Program-made: the position numbers and the translations under genes
Part shown: piece by piece, positions 9,026 through 18,172 of the stretch
Position numbering within the stretch: position 1 is the stretch's first letter
Layout: each line of letters begins with the position of its first letter
Notes under the pieces: model-generated
The model's input: the letters and a program-made list of their open reading frames with translations, nothing else
Told to the model about the DNA's origin: nothing
Database searches by the model: none
Assembly (NCBI GenBank): GCA_020433455.1
Contig: JAGRCP010000072.1
Span: 1-64,000 of the forward strand
DNA length: 64,000 nucleotides
Direction of reading: 5' to 3'
Origin: Caldilineaceae bacterium
GTDB lineage: Bacteria > Chloroflexota > Anaerolineae > Caldilineales > Caldilineaceae

Positions 9026-9216
9026 CTTTTCTCCTGTGAGCGGTTGCTTGACGATTCCGGTACGATATGCCCACTCCGCTACGATAGTCCGACTCGCGGG
9101 AATCGTCACCTGACTTTGGTTAGGGATTCTGCTCACAGAATAACAGGCAATTACGTAGAAAAATCTCAATTCCAGGCGGCTTTATCTCAACAATCGGCTC
9201 AAAATGCATCAGATTC

Positions 9217-11856
9217 TCACGCCACGGTGGCGGCCATGTCCTCCATGCCCAGACGCTGAAAAAGTTTCCGGGCCTGTTCGGCCGCGGCCAGGCGTTCATC
9301 CCCGGATTCGGATGCGGCGTCGCTTTCGGCCAGCACTTCGGCCGTCTTCGACCAGGCGTATGCTTCCACAAAGATATCCTCGTTCGCCTGGGCTTCACGG
9401 CGGCAGTCGGCCAGAAGTTGAAGACCCTTGTCCGTTTCGCCCCTGGCCCGGGCAACCAGGGCTAGGGTGTAGAGGGCATAGGGCACGGCCAGCGGCTCTT
9501 CCTGGCTGAGGGCCAGGTCGGCCATTTCCTGGGCCTTGTCCAATTCGCCCAGTTCGTAATGGGCCTCGGCCAAGTTACAGGCCGTGCCGGCTAGACTGTA
9601 TGCGTAACCGTAACGTTGAAAAAATTCAAAAGCGGCTCCGCCTGCAATGATTACCTGCTCGAACTCTCCCGCATCCAGATAGGTCGCAGCCAGATTGCTC
9701 TGCACCCGCGCCACATTAACAAGATCCCCCATGCGCTCATAGAGGGACATCGCATCAGCTGCATGCTTGTAGGCCCGCTCGAACTCGCCGCGACGGCCGA
9801 AGATATTGCAGAGCGAGCGATTTACCTTCGCCAGCCCTTGTTCGAATTGGAGCGCAGTTGCGACACTCAATGCAGTAAAATAGGCTGCTTCAGCTGCAGT
9901 CAAATCGCCTCGCTCTTCCTGCACCAAACCGTGAAGGTATTCGGCTTGGAAGCGAGCCTCTTGCGCAGACCGCCAGGCATCAGTCAGACGTCGCTGACGC
10001 ACGTACACCATACCTCGACGCACGTAGAGATCTGCCGCCTGCTGCTCCAGGCGTGAAAGGATATCCAATCCATCTGTGTATGCGCTCAGCGCGTCATCCG
10101 GGGCGCCCAACGCATCCAAAAAGTCGCCTTCCAACTGTCGCGCTGCGATCAGCAACTCATTTTCTTCGGTCTCATCACTCTGCTCGCTTAGCGCAGATAA
10201 ACCGGCTGCGGCCTCTCCGGCCAGTTGATGCAATTCGGCACGAATAAGGGTAAGGGTCTGTTGGCTTTTCTTTTTAAGGCGTGCGCGGGAAATATTGTGA
10301 AAGACCGCCGTCGCCGCGGCGGCCTGTCCCCGGGCAATCTCGCGTTGGCGCTGGGGAAACCAGAGAGCCACGGCCAGGTCCGGCCGCGCACCGTGATGGA
10401 AATGATAGGCGGCCAGCGTGATCTCGGCGCGTTCAGCGTAGCGCACCCCAGCCTGGCGATGAAATTCTTCCCGCTGCTCGGCGGAGAGAGTGCGTAGAAG
10501 CGCGGCGCGTACGCCGGGCAGCAGCGTCACGCCGCCGGCCCGGTCATAGCGCGCCAGATGGCGGGCCTGAAGACCATCCAACACAGTCGCCGGCCAGATG
10601 TCCCGCGGGGCTTCGGCCGGATAAACGGACAGGGCGTGCAGCAAATGACGCTCGTTTCCGTCCAGTCGCTGCCAAAGGAGGGCCAAATAGGCTTCAAAGG
10701 CTCCTGTACGATCGGCATCTACGTTGAGAATCGACTCCAGCGGCTCACCTGCCTTAATCAGATTAATACAGAGCCAGAGCAGGCGCGGGTTGCCGCCGGT
10801 TTCCTGCTGCAACTGCTCGCTCTCTTCCCGTGCGAGATCGAGACTGTTGACCGTAAGCAGTTCCCGGGTTGTCGCCAGGGGAAGGTCATCTACCGCCAAG
10901 CGCCGCGTCGCCGTCAAGTTGACTTGTTGACCGACAAAAAGAACTGGCACATTACGCTGAATAGCGGTGAGAAATTCCCCGATACGCAAAGTTTCCGGCG
11001 CATCGGCAGGCCACAAGTCTACCTCGTCAAAGATCAGGAGGGGTTGACCGGAGGCCAGCTCAGCCAGATCGCGTTGAACCAGGGCATAGAGTACAGTCAG
11101 ATCGTCCAATCGCCCGGCGCTGGCGGCGAGCGCCCGCCACAGCGCTCTAGCGCCATGTTCATGAAAAAAGGCGCCCAGTGCATAAAGCAAAGAGTAGAGA
11201 CGGTCAGTAAGGTCTGGACGCACGGTATACCAGAAGACGGCCGACCCCGGCCAATCTATAGCAATCTTTGCTGCCAAAGAAGACTTGCCCGAGCCGCTGA
11301 TCCCGCTGAGCGCAATACTTTCGCCTGCCGCTAATGCGTGTCGGATCTGGATCAGAAGTTTGTCGCGACCCAGCAACATTTGGCTATTGGGCAGAGGTTC
11401 CAGGCGCACACCCGGCCGCAACAAGAATAACAGTGCATCGGCCAGCGCATCGACGGCGCGATCGATGTCGCGGTAGAATTCGGCACGGGATTGCTGAAGA
11501 AATTCTTGCCAGATCTGTTGCAATGAGCGGGGGCGAAAAAATTCCTGAAAGTAACGCAACTCTAACACCAGATAGTTATAGCGAGCGGATCCCGAGTCTG
11601 CCAATATATCCTGCCAGGCAGCTTCAATTTCCTCGCGGTTACGGGGAGGCTGATCACCCCAAAGGGAGTGTGCAGCGCGCTGCAACTGGCGACGCAACAA
11701 TTTCCCCCAGTGAGATCTGTCTCCCAACACGGTTGCGTGGCCCAGAAAATAGGCGGTTGCCAGCGCAGATTCATTGGCCAGACGCTCGGGGTCGCGCATG
11801 TATTTCAGAGCATTCTTTAGCTCTTTATCGAACGTGGTCGCTTTCGACTTTGTCAT
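9217..11856 (-). CDS. STAND P-loop ATPase with TPR-like C-terminal array
   Basis: 879 aa from the ATG at 11856; a TTG at 11937 would add 27 residues (an aromatic-rich run) that look untranslated. Residues 1-150 are a helical prefix domain. The P-loop is GISGSGKSS (185-193) and Walker B PLLIFDEVDLW (~272-282), followed by VPVLFVGQQ as a sensor-like strand and GGNPRLL. From about residue 480 the chain is helical repeats of TPR type (e.g. GDLTAAEAAYFTALSVATAL, LAATYLDAGEFEQV). The N-terminal prefix resembles prefixes on other STAND proteins but carries no recognised effector. With the XRE-NB-ARC-TPR protein it makes a second ligand-sensing ATPase in the same island. Neither candidate start has a clear Shine-Dalgarno. 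Confidence 0.8.
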   Translation of the reverse strand: MTKSKATTFDKELKNALKYMRDPERLANESALATAYFLGHATVLGDRSHWGKLLRRQLQRAAHSLWGDQPPRNREEIEAAWQDILADSGSARYNYLVLELRYFQEFFRPRSLQQIWQEFLQQSRAEFYRDIDRAVDALADALLFLLRPGVRLEPLPNSQMLLGRDKLLIQIRHALAAGESIALSGISGSGKSSLAAKIAIDWPGSAVFWYTVRPDLTDRLYSLLYALGAFFHEHGARALWRALAASAGRLDDLTVLYALVQRDLAELASGQPLLIFDEVDLWPADAPETLRIGEFLTAIQRNVPVLFVGQQVNLTATRRLAVDDLPLATTRELLTVNSLDLAREESEQLQQETGGNPRLLWLCINLIKAGEPLESILNVDADRTGAFEAYLALLWQRLDGNERHLLHALSVYPAEAPRDIWPATVLDGLQARHLARYDRAGGVTLLPGVRAALLRTLSAEQREEFHRQAGVRYAERAEITLAAYHFHHGARPDLAVALWFPQRQREIARGQAAAATAVFHNISRARLKKKSQQTLTLIRAELHQLAGEAAAGLSALSEQSDETEENELLIAARQLEGDFLDALGAPDDALSAYTDGLDILSRLEQQAADLYVRRGMVYVRQRRLTDAWRSAQEARFQAEYLHGLVQEERGDLTAAEAAYFTALSVATALQFEQGLAKVNRSLCNIFGRRGEFERAYKHAADAMSLYERMGDLVNVARVQSNLAATYLDAGEFEQVIIAGGAAFEFFQRYGYAYSLAGTACNLAEAHYELGELDKAQEMADLALSQEEPLAVPYALYTLALVARARGETDKGLQLLADCRREAQANEDIFVEAYAWSKTAEVLAESDAASESGDERLAAAEQARKLFQRLGMEDMAATVA

Positions 11857-11964
11857 AAAGTAAAGATAGGTGGAAAGAGAGACGGATAAATAGAATGGCG
11901 GGTAGAATTTGGGATGCGATCTGCCAGGATGAGACAAATTCGCTAAAAGTTGAGATTTTTAGAG

Positions 11965-11992
11965 CCCGTTTCGTGCTAGGATGCTAAACGGG
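11965..11992. repeat. Inverted repeat between divergent genes
   Basis: CCCGTTT (11965-11971) pairs with AAACGGG (11986-11992) across 14 nt. It sits between the minus-strand STAND gene and the plus-strand secreted protein, where an operator or attenuator would be expected. Function unproven. Confidence 0.35.
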
Positions 11993-12111
11993 GGCGGGGG
12001 AAGCGTATAACGATGACGCTATCAGAACTCAGCAAGTTACGGTTTAACCCGAATTCGCTAACGCGTTATCAACTGCAAGCCGATCACTATTGTAACAAAA
12101 GGAGAAATTTT

Positions 12112-12909
12112 ATGGAACAGGCGCGAATTTTCCTAACTGCCACAGGCATTTTACTGGCTGCGGTCATGATACCCTTCGGCGCACGTTCGGCAAGCGCCGC
12201 AAGCGACAGCTTCTGGACGACCTGGAAGCTGGACGTGAGCGGTGATAACGGACAGATCGTCGCGCTGCTGTATATTACAGTAGGCAATTACGATAAAAAC
12301 GGCAACCCTATCGAATTGCACACCGAGCCGATCCAGCTTGCCTGCCAGGCAGTAAAAAGCGCCGGAGTGAACGGCAATACGTTGATTTTTAAGGGCGGTT
12401 ACTTTGAGTGCGAATTTCCAAACATATTAGGGACGGCCGAACGCATTATCCTTAACCAATTCGGCAAGCAGCATAAATTCAATGAGCCGCCGGAGGGCCT
12501 GTGCGCCTGTGATCCCGTGGGCCTTGCCTATGTCCAGGCGGATGCCGTCTTCCAGAAGGACGCGCAACATCCGGTTTTTTCTCATCCCAGTATCTCCTTT
12601 CGCGTCAATCGCCAGAGCGGCGCAGCGAGCAACCACTTTACCTTTGCCGGCCATAGCGCTGTAAGCGATTCGGTGAGTGCATCCCAAGGCTTGTTCGAAA
12701 GTCGTTATGACTGGAATCAAGATAAAGGAGAGGCATTCTGGCGGCACCTCCTGAATAACAACCAAATTGGCAACGATCGAAAGGCCCCGTCCAACCTGGC
12801 AAAGCTCTATACCAAGCCCACTGTGGTCACCATCGGCGGCAGCCAGGCCGGCGGGATGAGCGGCAGTATGACCCGACTCATCGTCGATCCGGGATGTCGG
12901 ATAAATTAA
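12112..12909 (+). CDS. Secreted protein of unknown function
   Basis: 265 aa. The frame opens at 12013, but the ATG at 12112 has AAAGGAG a few bases upstream and begins a clean Sec signal peptide: MEQARIF, a hydrophobic core (TATGILLAAVMIPFG) and a likely cleavage after ARSASA. The mature part is mixed alpha/beta in composition, with four Cys before residue 160. No domain is recognised. It is followed by a ~730-bp non-coding stretch with two stem-loops. Confidence 0.65.
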   Translation: MEQARIFLTATGILLAAVMIPFGARSASAASDSFWTTWKLDVSGDNGQIVALLYITVGNYDKNGNPIELHTEPIQLACQAVKSAGVNGNTLIFKGGYFECEFPNILGTAERIILNQFGKQHKFNEPPEGLCACDPVGLAYVQADAVFQKDAQHPVFSHPSISFRVNRQSGAASNHFTFAGHSAVSDSVSASQGLFESRYDWNQDKGEAFWRHLLNNNQIGNDRKAPSNLAKLYTKPTVVTIGGSQAGGMSGSMTRLIVDPGCRIN

Positions 12910-13005
12910 GCCAGTACCAAAAAACAATGAATCCGGGCTTTCCGTCACAGCTCGGGCTGGTTGCTGATTGCGCTTTTACAGGTTATCCAATTCAATTTAT
13001 TCACC

Positions 13006-13059
13006 ATCGCGTCGGGCATGAAATGCGCAGAATCATCACCAATTCATGCCTGACGCGAT
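13006..13059. repeat. 17-bp stem-loop
   Basis: ATCGCGTCGGGCATGAA (13006-13022) pairs with TTCATGCCTGACGCGAT (13043-13059), with one G-T wobble and a 20-nt loop. There is no T run after it on either strand, so it is not a canonical terminator. It may be a dispersed palindromic element or an RNA stabiliser behind the 12112-12909 gene. Confidence 0.6.
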
Positions 13060-13405
13060 ACGCCCCCACCCCGGCATTATGCGCTATGCGAGAAGGGCCA
13101 TGCAACAGAGAGTCCATTACGCGGCAGGTCGGGCCATCGCCATACGCCTGGCCCGCCGGAGAGCGCGTGCCGAGAATGCGCCGCCCCCCCGACATCAACG
13201 CCCCACGCCGGCCCGTCCCCTTGCTTCCCGGAACGCCAGGTCAAAAAGCGTTCTCCATGACAGCAACGGAGCTGCCCCCTTGCCGCCGCAATCGCCCCCG
13301 CCCTTGACCAGGCGCCCGACATCCGTTTCGGCCCGGCTCATGCACCTGCTGGACAGCATAAGGTAGCGGTTCAGATCGATGAAAAATTTAGAATAGCGGC
13401 TCACT

Positions 13406-13475
13406 GCGCCCCTGGGAACGCCGGACTCCAGTCCGGCAAGCGTGCCAAGCTCCAGCTTGACGTTCCCAGGGGCGC
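13406..13475. repeat. Cruciform-like multi-hairpin palindromic element
   Basis: Outer arms GCGCCCCTGGGAACG (13406-13420) and CGTTCCCAGGGGCGC (13461-13475) are perfect complements. Between them are two nested mini-hairpins, CCGGACT-CC-AGTCCGG (13421-13436) and AAGCT-CC-AGCTT, giving a three-way-junction fold. The form is that of a repetitive extragenic palindrome or small non-autonomous element. It lies ~170 bp upstream of the beta-helix protein gene. Confidence 0.6.
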
Positions 13476-13643
13476 CGCCAATTGGTATGGACGATATATC
13501 AATATTTGCTTGCCTTGGCCTTACACGACCCGATTTGAGACAAATCGCCCCCAACGCGAGATTTTTTCCTCCCTTTCCCATATTACAGTTTGAAGGCGTA
13601 ACACCCTTCGTTCATACGTTTAACCGGGAAAGGAAATTCTCGC

Positions 13644-15701
13644 ATGACGCCTTTACACAACAGCATGTCTCTACGCCGCATGGGCATCACCGCGCTGGCG
13701 CTTTGCCTGCCCGCGCTGCTCTGCGCATTTATTCTCGTTTCGCGCGCGCGTCAGGCGAATGCCGCGCCCCAGACCCCGGCCGCCGTCACCATTACGGTCA
13801 ACAGCAGCGGCGATCCGGAATCAAGCAGTACAGTCAAAACATGCGGCTATACCAGCGGCGTCTACAATCCGGCAAGCGACGGCCAGTGCACGCTGCGCCG
13901 GGCCATTGTGGAAGCGGGTGCGCGGCCGGTGGAAGACCGCCCCATCGCCATTCAGTTCAATCTCTCCGGTGAAGACCCGGGCTACGACGCGGGGACGGAT
14001 ACCTGGACCGTCACCGTTGATGATCCGCTGGTCCTCAAGCCCTTCAGCATTCTCGAAAAGACGGGCCAGGTGACCATCGACGGCGCGACCCAGCCGGGCG
14101 GGCGCAGCGACGGGCCCAAAGTCTATTTGAGCACCAACGACAATCGCCTGGATGTGGAGATGACCGACAACGTCATTCGCAACCTGGGCTTCTACGGCGG
14201 CGGCGTCATCTTCCTCAAGGAGGACGGCAATCTGGTGGAAAACATCGTCATGGGGCTGACCAAGGACGGTCAGGAGATCGTTTTGCGCACGCCCGGCCAG
14301 CCCCAGCGCATGGCGGGCGGCGGCGTGCACATGTCCTCCGACAACAACACGGTTCGCAACAGCGTCATCGCCGGCTCCTACGCCACGGCCATCACCATCG
14401 ACGGCGGGGATAACAACATCATCCAGAGCAACGCCATCGGCACGCGTTCGGACGGGACCGTGCCCGAGGTAGCCGAGGCGATTGAGTGCCTGCGCAGCTT
14501 CAGCTATGATCCGGAAAACTGGTACGGCGGGTGGGGCATTTCGCTCACTGGAGCCAACAATCAGATCATCGAAAACCGCATTGCCGGCCTGCACATCCTC
14601 CAATCGGAAAACGACACGCCGCCCCGGGCGATTGAAAGCTTTGGCCAGGGCCATCTCATCCAGAACAATGTCATCGGTCTGGACAGCGCCAACGCCATGG
14701 TCGGCACGTGCGGCCAGGGCATCAAAGTGGCGGGCAGCGACACCCAGGTCATTGACAACGTCATCGTGCGCAGTCGGGCCGATTCGGAAGACGCCGAGCC
14801 AGGCGCGATCTTCACCAGCGATTCATCGCCCCTCTTTAACCGTATGACCGTGCGCCGCAATCAGGTCATCGACGGGCCGGGCGAGGTCTACACCTTCGGC
14901 CAGGGAATTCCCGATTCGCTCAAGCTCTTTAACCCGGCCAAAGTGACCAGCATCACCGATACCAGCATCAGCGGGACCAGCGGCGACGCCACCGAGCAAA
15001 TCAGCGGGCCGGGCGTGCCCAGCGATTGCCCCAACTGCATTGTGGACCTCTATCTGGACGATCTGGATGATAATCAGGAGACGCTCACCTACCTGGGCGA
15101 AACTCAGGCCGATGAAAACGGCGACTGGTTCTTCCCGCTGAGCGAGCCCTTGCCTGCCGGAGCGGCCGTACGCACGGGCAGCACAACCACAAGCTCCGGC
15201 GTGATCGGCTCCTACGGTTCGGGCATGTCCACCAAGATTTCCCAACTCTACATCGCGCCGACCAGCGTCTCCATCGACGGACCGACCGGCGGTGATGCGG
15301 GCGTGGAATATACGTTCACGATTGTGACCGAACCGCTAACCGCGGCTGAAATCTATTCGTACACGGTCACCATCAACGATGAAGCGCCGATTATGGCCGT
15401 ACTGGCCAGTGAAGCGCAATTGCGCAAGACCTGGTCCAGCGACGGCGTCAAAACCATTGACGTGCTGGTTGAGACGTCTGTAGGCTCGGCCACCGCCAGC
15501 CACACCATCACCATCGGTTCGGGCAGCGGCTCGACGCCCACGCCCGACCCGTCGGGTACGCCCCAGCCCACGCCCGACCCGTCGGGTACGCCCCAACCTA
15601 CGCCGTCGCCAGTCCCGTCATCCATGCCCCAGCCTACCGCCACGCCCGGCAGCAGTTCGGGCGATGAGGACGGCGTCTATCTGCCGGTCATACGACGGTA
15701 G
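13644..15701 (+). CDS. Secreted CSLREA / parallel beta-helix protein
   Basis: 685 aa. The start ATG follows AAAGGAAA by about 11 nt and gives a signal peptide (RRMGITALALCLPALLCAFIL ending near RQANA). Then comes a CSLREA-type module (TVNSSGDPE ... GQCTLRRAIVEAG), and residues ~200-420 carry right-handed beta-helix turns (NTVRNSVIAGSYATAITIDG, NNIIQSNAIGTRSDG, HLIQNNVIGLDSANA). A C-terminal Ig-like region (~540-625) leads into a PTPDPSGTPQP repeat linker and the tail GVYLPVIRR. Extracellular; possibly polysaccharide-binding or cell-surface, but no catalytic triad of a known lyase is seen. The terminal VYLPVIRR parallels the tail of the protein at the left edge of the window. Confidence 0.8.
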   Translation: MTPLHNSMSLRRMGITALALCLPALLCAFILVSRARQANAAPQTPAAVTITVNSSGDPESSSTVKTCGYTSGVYNPASDGQCTLRRAIVEAGARPVEDRPIAIQFNLSGEDPGYDAGTDTWTVTVDDPLVLKPFSILEKTGQVTIDGATQPGGRSDGPKVYLSTNDNRLDVEMTDNVIRNLGFYGGGVIFLKEDGNLVENIVMGLTKDGQEIVLRTPGQPQRMAGGGVHMSSDNNTVRNSVIAGSYATAITIDGGDNNIIQSNAIGTRSDGTVPEVAEAIECLRSFSYDPENWYGGWGISLTGANNQIIENRIAGLHILQSENDTPPRAIESFGQGHLIQNNVIGLDSANAMVGTCGQGIKVAGSDTQVIDNVIVRSRADSEDAEPGAIFTSDSSPLFNRMTVRRNQVIDGPGEVYTFGQGIPDSLKLFNPAKVTSITDTSISGTSGDATEQISGPGVPSDCPNCIVDLYLDDLDDNQETLTYLGETQADENGDWFFPLSEPLPAGAAVRTGSTTTSSGVIGSYGSGMSTKISQLYIAPTSVSIDGPTGGDAGVEYTFTIVTEPLTAAEIYSYTVTINDEAPIMAVLASEAQLRKTWSSDGVKTIDVLVETSVGSATASHTITIGSGSGSTPTPDPSGTPQPTPDPSGTPQPTPSPVPSSMPQPTATPGSSSGDEDGVYLPVIRR

Positions 15702-15736
15702 CGCCTGAAGAAGTAAGAAAATGCAAAAATAAGGGA

Positions 15737-15771
15737 GGAAGCGCACGCCGCCTTATCCGCGGTGCGCTTCC
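15737..15771 (+). terminator. Stem-loop after beta-helix gene
   Basis: GGAAGCGCAC (15737-15746) and GTGCGCTTCC (15762-15771) form a perfect 10-bp stem that can extend through GGGA/CCCC flanks. It lies 36 bp after the stop codon and before the convergent metalloprotease gene. The downstream tract is C-rich rather than T-rich, so it is a likely but atypical terminator. Confidence 0.5.
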
Positions 15772-15875
15772 CCCCTTCGGCCAACGAAAAATTTAAATTG
15801 ACGGCTCAACGACTCGAAGAGACGGTTATTGCGTCGGCCTTATTCACTTTCCCGACCGGATCACCCCGAGTTGTT

Positions 15876-17885
15876 CTATTCGTCCGCCAGCGTCAGATCG
15901 TAACTAAGCAGTTCAAAAGATTGGGGATCGTCGTTGAAGTATGCGCCCATCTCCCGGGCGATAAAGACATATTCCCGCCCGACGGCCAATTCGCCCGCGG
16001 GCTGAAGCCCCATGGTGGACGGCAGGACGTAAAACATAAAGGTCACGCCTGCTTCATCAACGGCCAGGACGGGAATGTAGCCTGCTTCAACCCGGACGGG
16101 GTTGACGAATTTGCTGTCCGTTTCGGTGACATTTATCGCCTGGACCACGCCCCGCAGGCGGGCAATCTTGCGCCAAACAGGATCGGTGAGGGGATCGTAA
16201 GCGACATTCTCTTCCGCCCGCTTCTCCTCTGCCGCAACAAAGGCAGCCTGCATTTCGGCAAAGCTTTGATAGCGAATGGTCCACTCCCAGACATCCGTAT
16301 CCTGGCGAATATGGTCGGCCGAACTAAAGAAAAGCTCCGTACGACCGGCGTCGCAACCGTTCCGCTCCAGGCATTCGCCATAGCCTTCCGCCAGGAAACG
16401 ATCGGCCCGGGTACGGTACATATCGACATAGCTCATCATCTCGCCCATGACGCCCGGCCCCAGGGCCAATCCGAATTCGCCCTGCTCCGGCGCATAGACC
16501 AGGACCGCGCCGTTGCCGACGTCCAGCTTGCCGACGCGCAATTGGCGCATCATGTGCCAGGCAAATTCATCAGCCGTATAGCCTTCCAGATCGTCGGTGA
16601 GCAGAACTGCGATTTCCACGCCCCATTCCTGCGCGTGGGCGTAAAGCTGTTGCTCGAACGCGGCTACGGTTGCAGGGTCCAGAATGCCCAGTTCATCATA
16701 GACAAACTGAAGCGTCTTGGACGGAATCGCCTCAGGATCGGCGTGGGGTAGCAAGTCTACGCGGCGCTCTGTCGGCTCAGCTTGAGGCTCATCCCCGGCT
16801 TCAGCTGATGCAGTTTCAACCGGTGCAGCAGTTGCTTCTTCTATAGTTTCTGCCGTAGCTTCTGCCGTAGCGTCCTCCGCCGCTGCTTCCACGGCTTCCT
16901 CTGTAGGTTCTTCTGTAGGTTCTTCTATGGGTTCCTGCACGGGCTCTGCTGTGGCGACTGCCGTTTCCTCCGCGGGGACGGCTGTATCTGTGTTTGCATC
17001 TGTAGCCGGATCAGCCTGCGGTTGGGCCATGGCAACGGCTGATGCGCTTGCACCGGCCGCGCCGCCCTTGCAATCGGTGCGGCCAATCTGCATACAGGCC
17101 TGCATCCAGCCTTCGGTAATGGCGACAATGCGCTTGGATCGACCCGGATGGGTTTCGCCGTCTTCTTCAGGCACGAAGGTGTTGACCGCCACGAGCGCGT
17201 CATCCAGGCCGGCGCCCATCTTCTGGAGCACAAAGCCGCTAAACTTATCGGCTTCCAGCTCGGTGGGCGGCTGGCTGCCCCCGGGCTGAATAGTGTGCCC
17301 CGAGAGGTGATGCCCAACTTCGTGGGCGAGAATGCTCACCGCGCCCCAGGGGTTGTCGGTGGCCATGTCCACCCCGTCGATAAAGTCGGGATTGAAGGCG
17401 ATGACCCGGTGGGGAAGATCGTCATCGCCCAGCAAAATGGCGGCGGCGGCGTTGGGAACGCCGGCCTCGGTGACATCAAAATTTTGGGGCAGGCCGATGT
17501 AATGCATGACCATTCCCACCATGTCGATGCAATCCGCCGGGGCCTGGCCGCCCATGTCGAAGCGCACCGGCGTGCCGTCATACGAGCAGGCCTGCATCTG
17601 ACCCAGAAGGTCCTGAACTTCCTGGAAGGCGGAATCGGACTCGTCGCTTGGCGCAGCCGGCTCCGTGCCGGTGACGGGCTCCGTTGCCGCGACGGCCGCG
17701 TCAGACGCGTCGGCAGCCCCATCGTTATTCGCCTGATCAACGGTATCCTGAGCAGGAGCATCATCATTCACAGCGACGGGCGCTGGATCAGCCTGCGGTT
17801 CCTGATTACGGCCGCCGCAGCCGCTCATAACGAGAATCAACATGACGGCCAAAGCGGGCAGCACGGCCAATCGTCCATATTTCAT
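15876..17885 (-). CDS. Lipoprotein: M48-like zinc metalloprotease fused to a TPM domain
   Basis: 669 aa. Start ATG at 17885 has AAGGAAG upstream. The lipobox is VMSGC (Cys ~23), followed by an Asp/Ala-rich linker. Residues ~100-290 hold HEVGHH (zinc ligands and catalytic Glu) and the downstream ELEAD that supplies the third ligand in M48-type enzymes. A long Pro/Glu/Ala-rich spacer (EEPTEEPTEE-type, ~300-385) leads to a TPM domain (~395-530; ELGILDPATVAAFEQQL ... VEIAVLLTDDLEGYTADEFA ... NGAVLVYAPEQGEFGLALG). TPM domains are known in thylakoid photosystem II repair and membrane-associated bacterial proteins. The joining of an intact HEXXH peptidase and TPM on one lipoprotein suggests extracytoplasmic protein quality control; this role is inferred. 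Confidence 0.75.
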   Translation of the reverse strand: MKYGRLAVLPALAVMLILVMSGCGGRNQEPQADPAPVAVNDDAPAQDTVDQANNDGAADASDAAVAATEPVTGTEPAAPSDESDSAFQEVQDLLGQMQACSYDGTPVRFDMGGQAPADCIDMVGMVMHYIGLPQNFDVTEAGVPNAAAAILLGDDDLPHRVIAFNPDFIDGVDMATDNPWGAVSILAHEVGHHLSGHTIQPGGSQPPTELEADKFSGFVLQKMGAGLDDALVAVNTFVPEEDGETHPGRSKRIVAITEGWMQACMQIGRTDCKGGAAGASASAVAMAQPQADPATDANTDTAVPAEETAVATAEPVQEPIEEPTEEPTEEAVEAAAEDATAEATAETIEEATAAPVETASAEAGDEPQAEPTERRVDLLPHADPEAIPSKTLQFVYDELGILDPATVAAFEQQLYAHAQEWGVEIAVLLTDDLEGYTADEFAWHMMRQLRVGKLDVGNGAVLVYAPEQGEFGLALGPGVMGEMMSYVDMYRTRADRFLAEGYGECLERNGCDAGRTELFFSSADHIRQDTDVWEWTIRYQSFAEMQAAFVAAEEKRAEENVAYDPLTDPVWRKIARLRGVVQAINVTETDSKFVNPVRVEAGYIPVLAVDEAGVTFMFYVLPSTMGLQPAGELAVGREYVFIAREMGAYFNDDPQSFELLSYDLTLADE

Positions 17886-18172
17886 GGCGCATCTTCCTTT
17901 GCATTATTCAAATGAAGGTTGGAAAACTACTGTAGAAATTGCGCAAATTTCTAAGCGTAGGCGGAACCCGCTATCTGAAAGCCGCGTAATGCACAGAAAC
18001 ATGTGCGCTGAAGGCTCCACATGCTGGGTTAGGCCGGCCTACGCAAACGTAGACGGAAGCAGGCGGGTCCATGTTCCCATTTACGTAAAATTGCCGGGGG
18101 TTACAGGGGATAGCAACATGAGTGCGCCCCCAAATTTCGCGGCCGCTTTGGCCATAGCGTACACTAGGGCCC
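17886..18172. promoter_or_regulatory. Divergent intergenic region
   Basis: 287 bp between the metalloprotease gene (minus) and the isomerase gene (plus). Promoters for both should lie here. No clear operator was recognised. Confidence 0.3.

Noticed and set aside
13195-13581. 128-codon minus-strand frame in the gap before the beta-helix gene
   Set aside because: It runs through the cruciform-like palindrome, lacks a ribosome site and shows no domain.
15762-16751. 329-codon plus-strand frame opposite the metalloprotease gene
   Set aside because: It is antisense to a well-supported lipoprotein gene, has no ribosome site or recognisable domain, and has the composition expected of a shadow frame.
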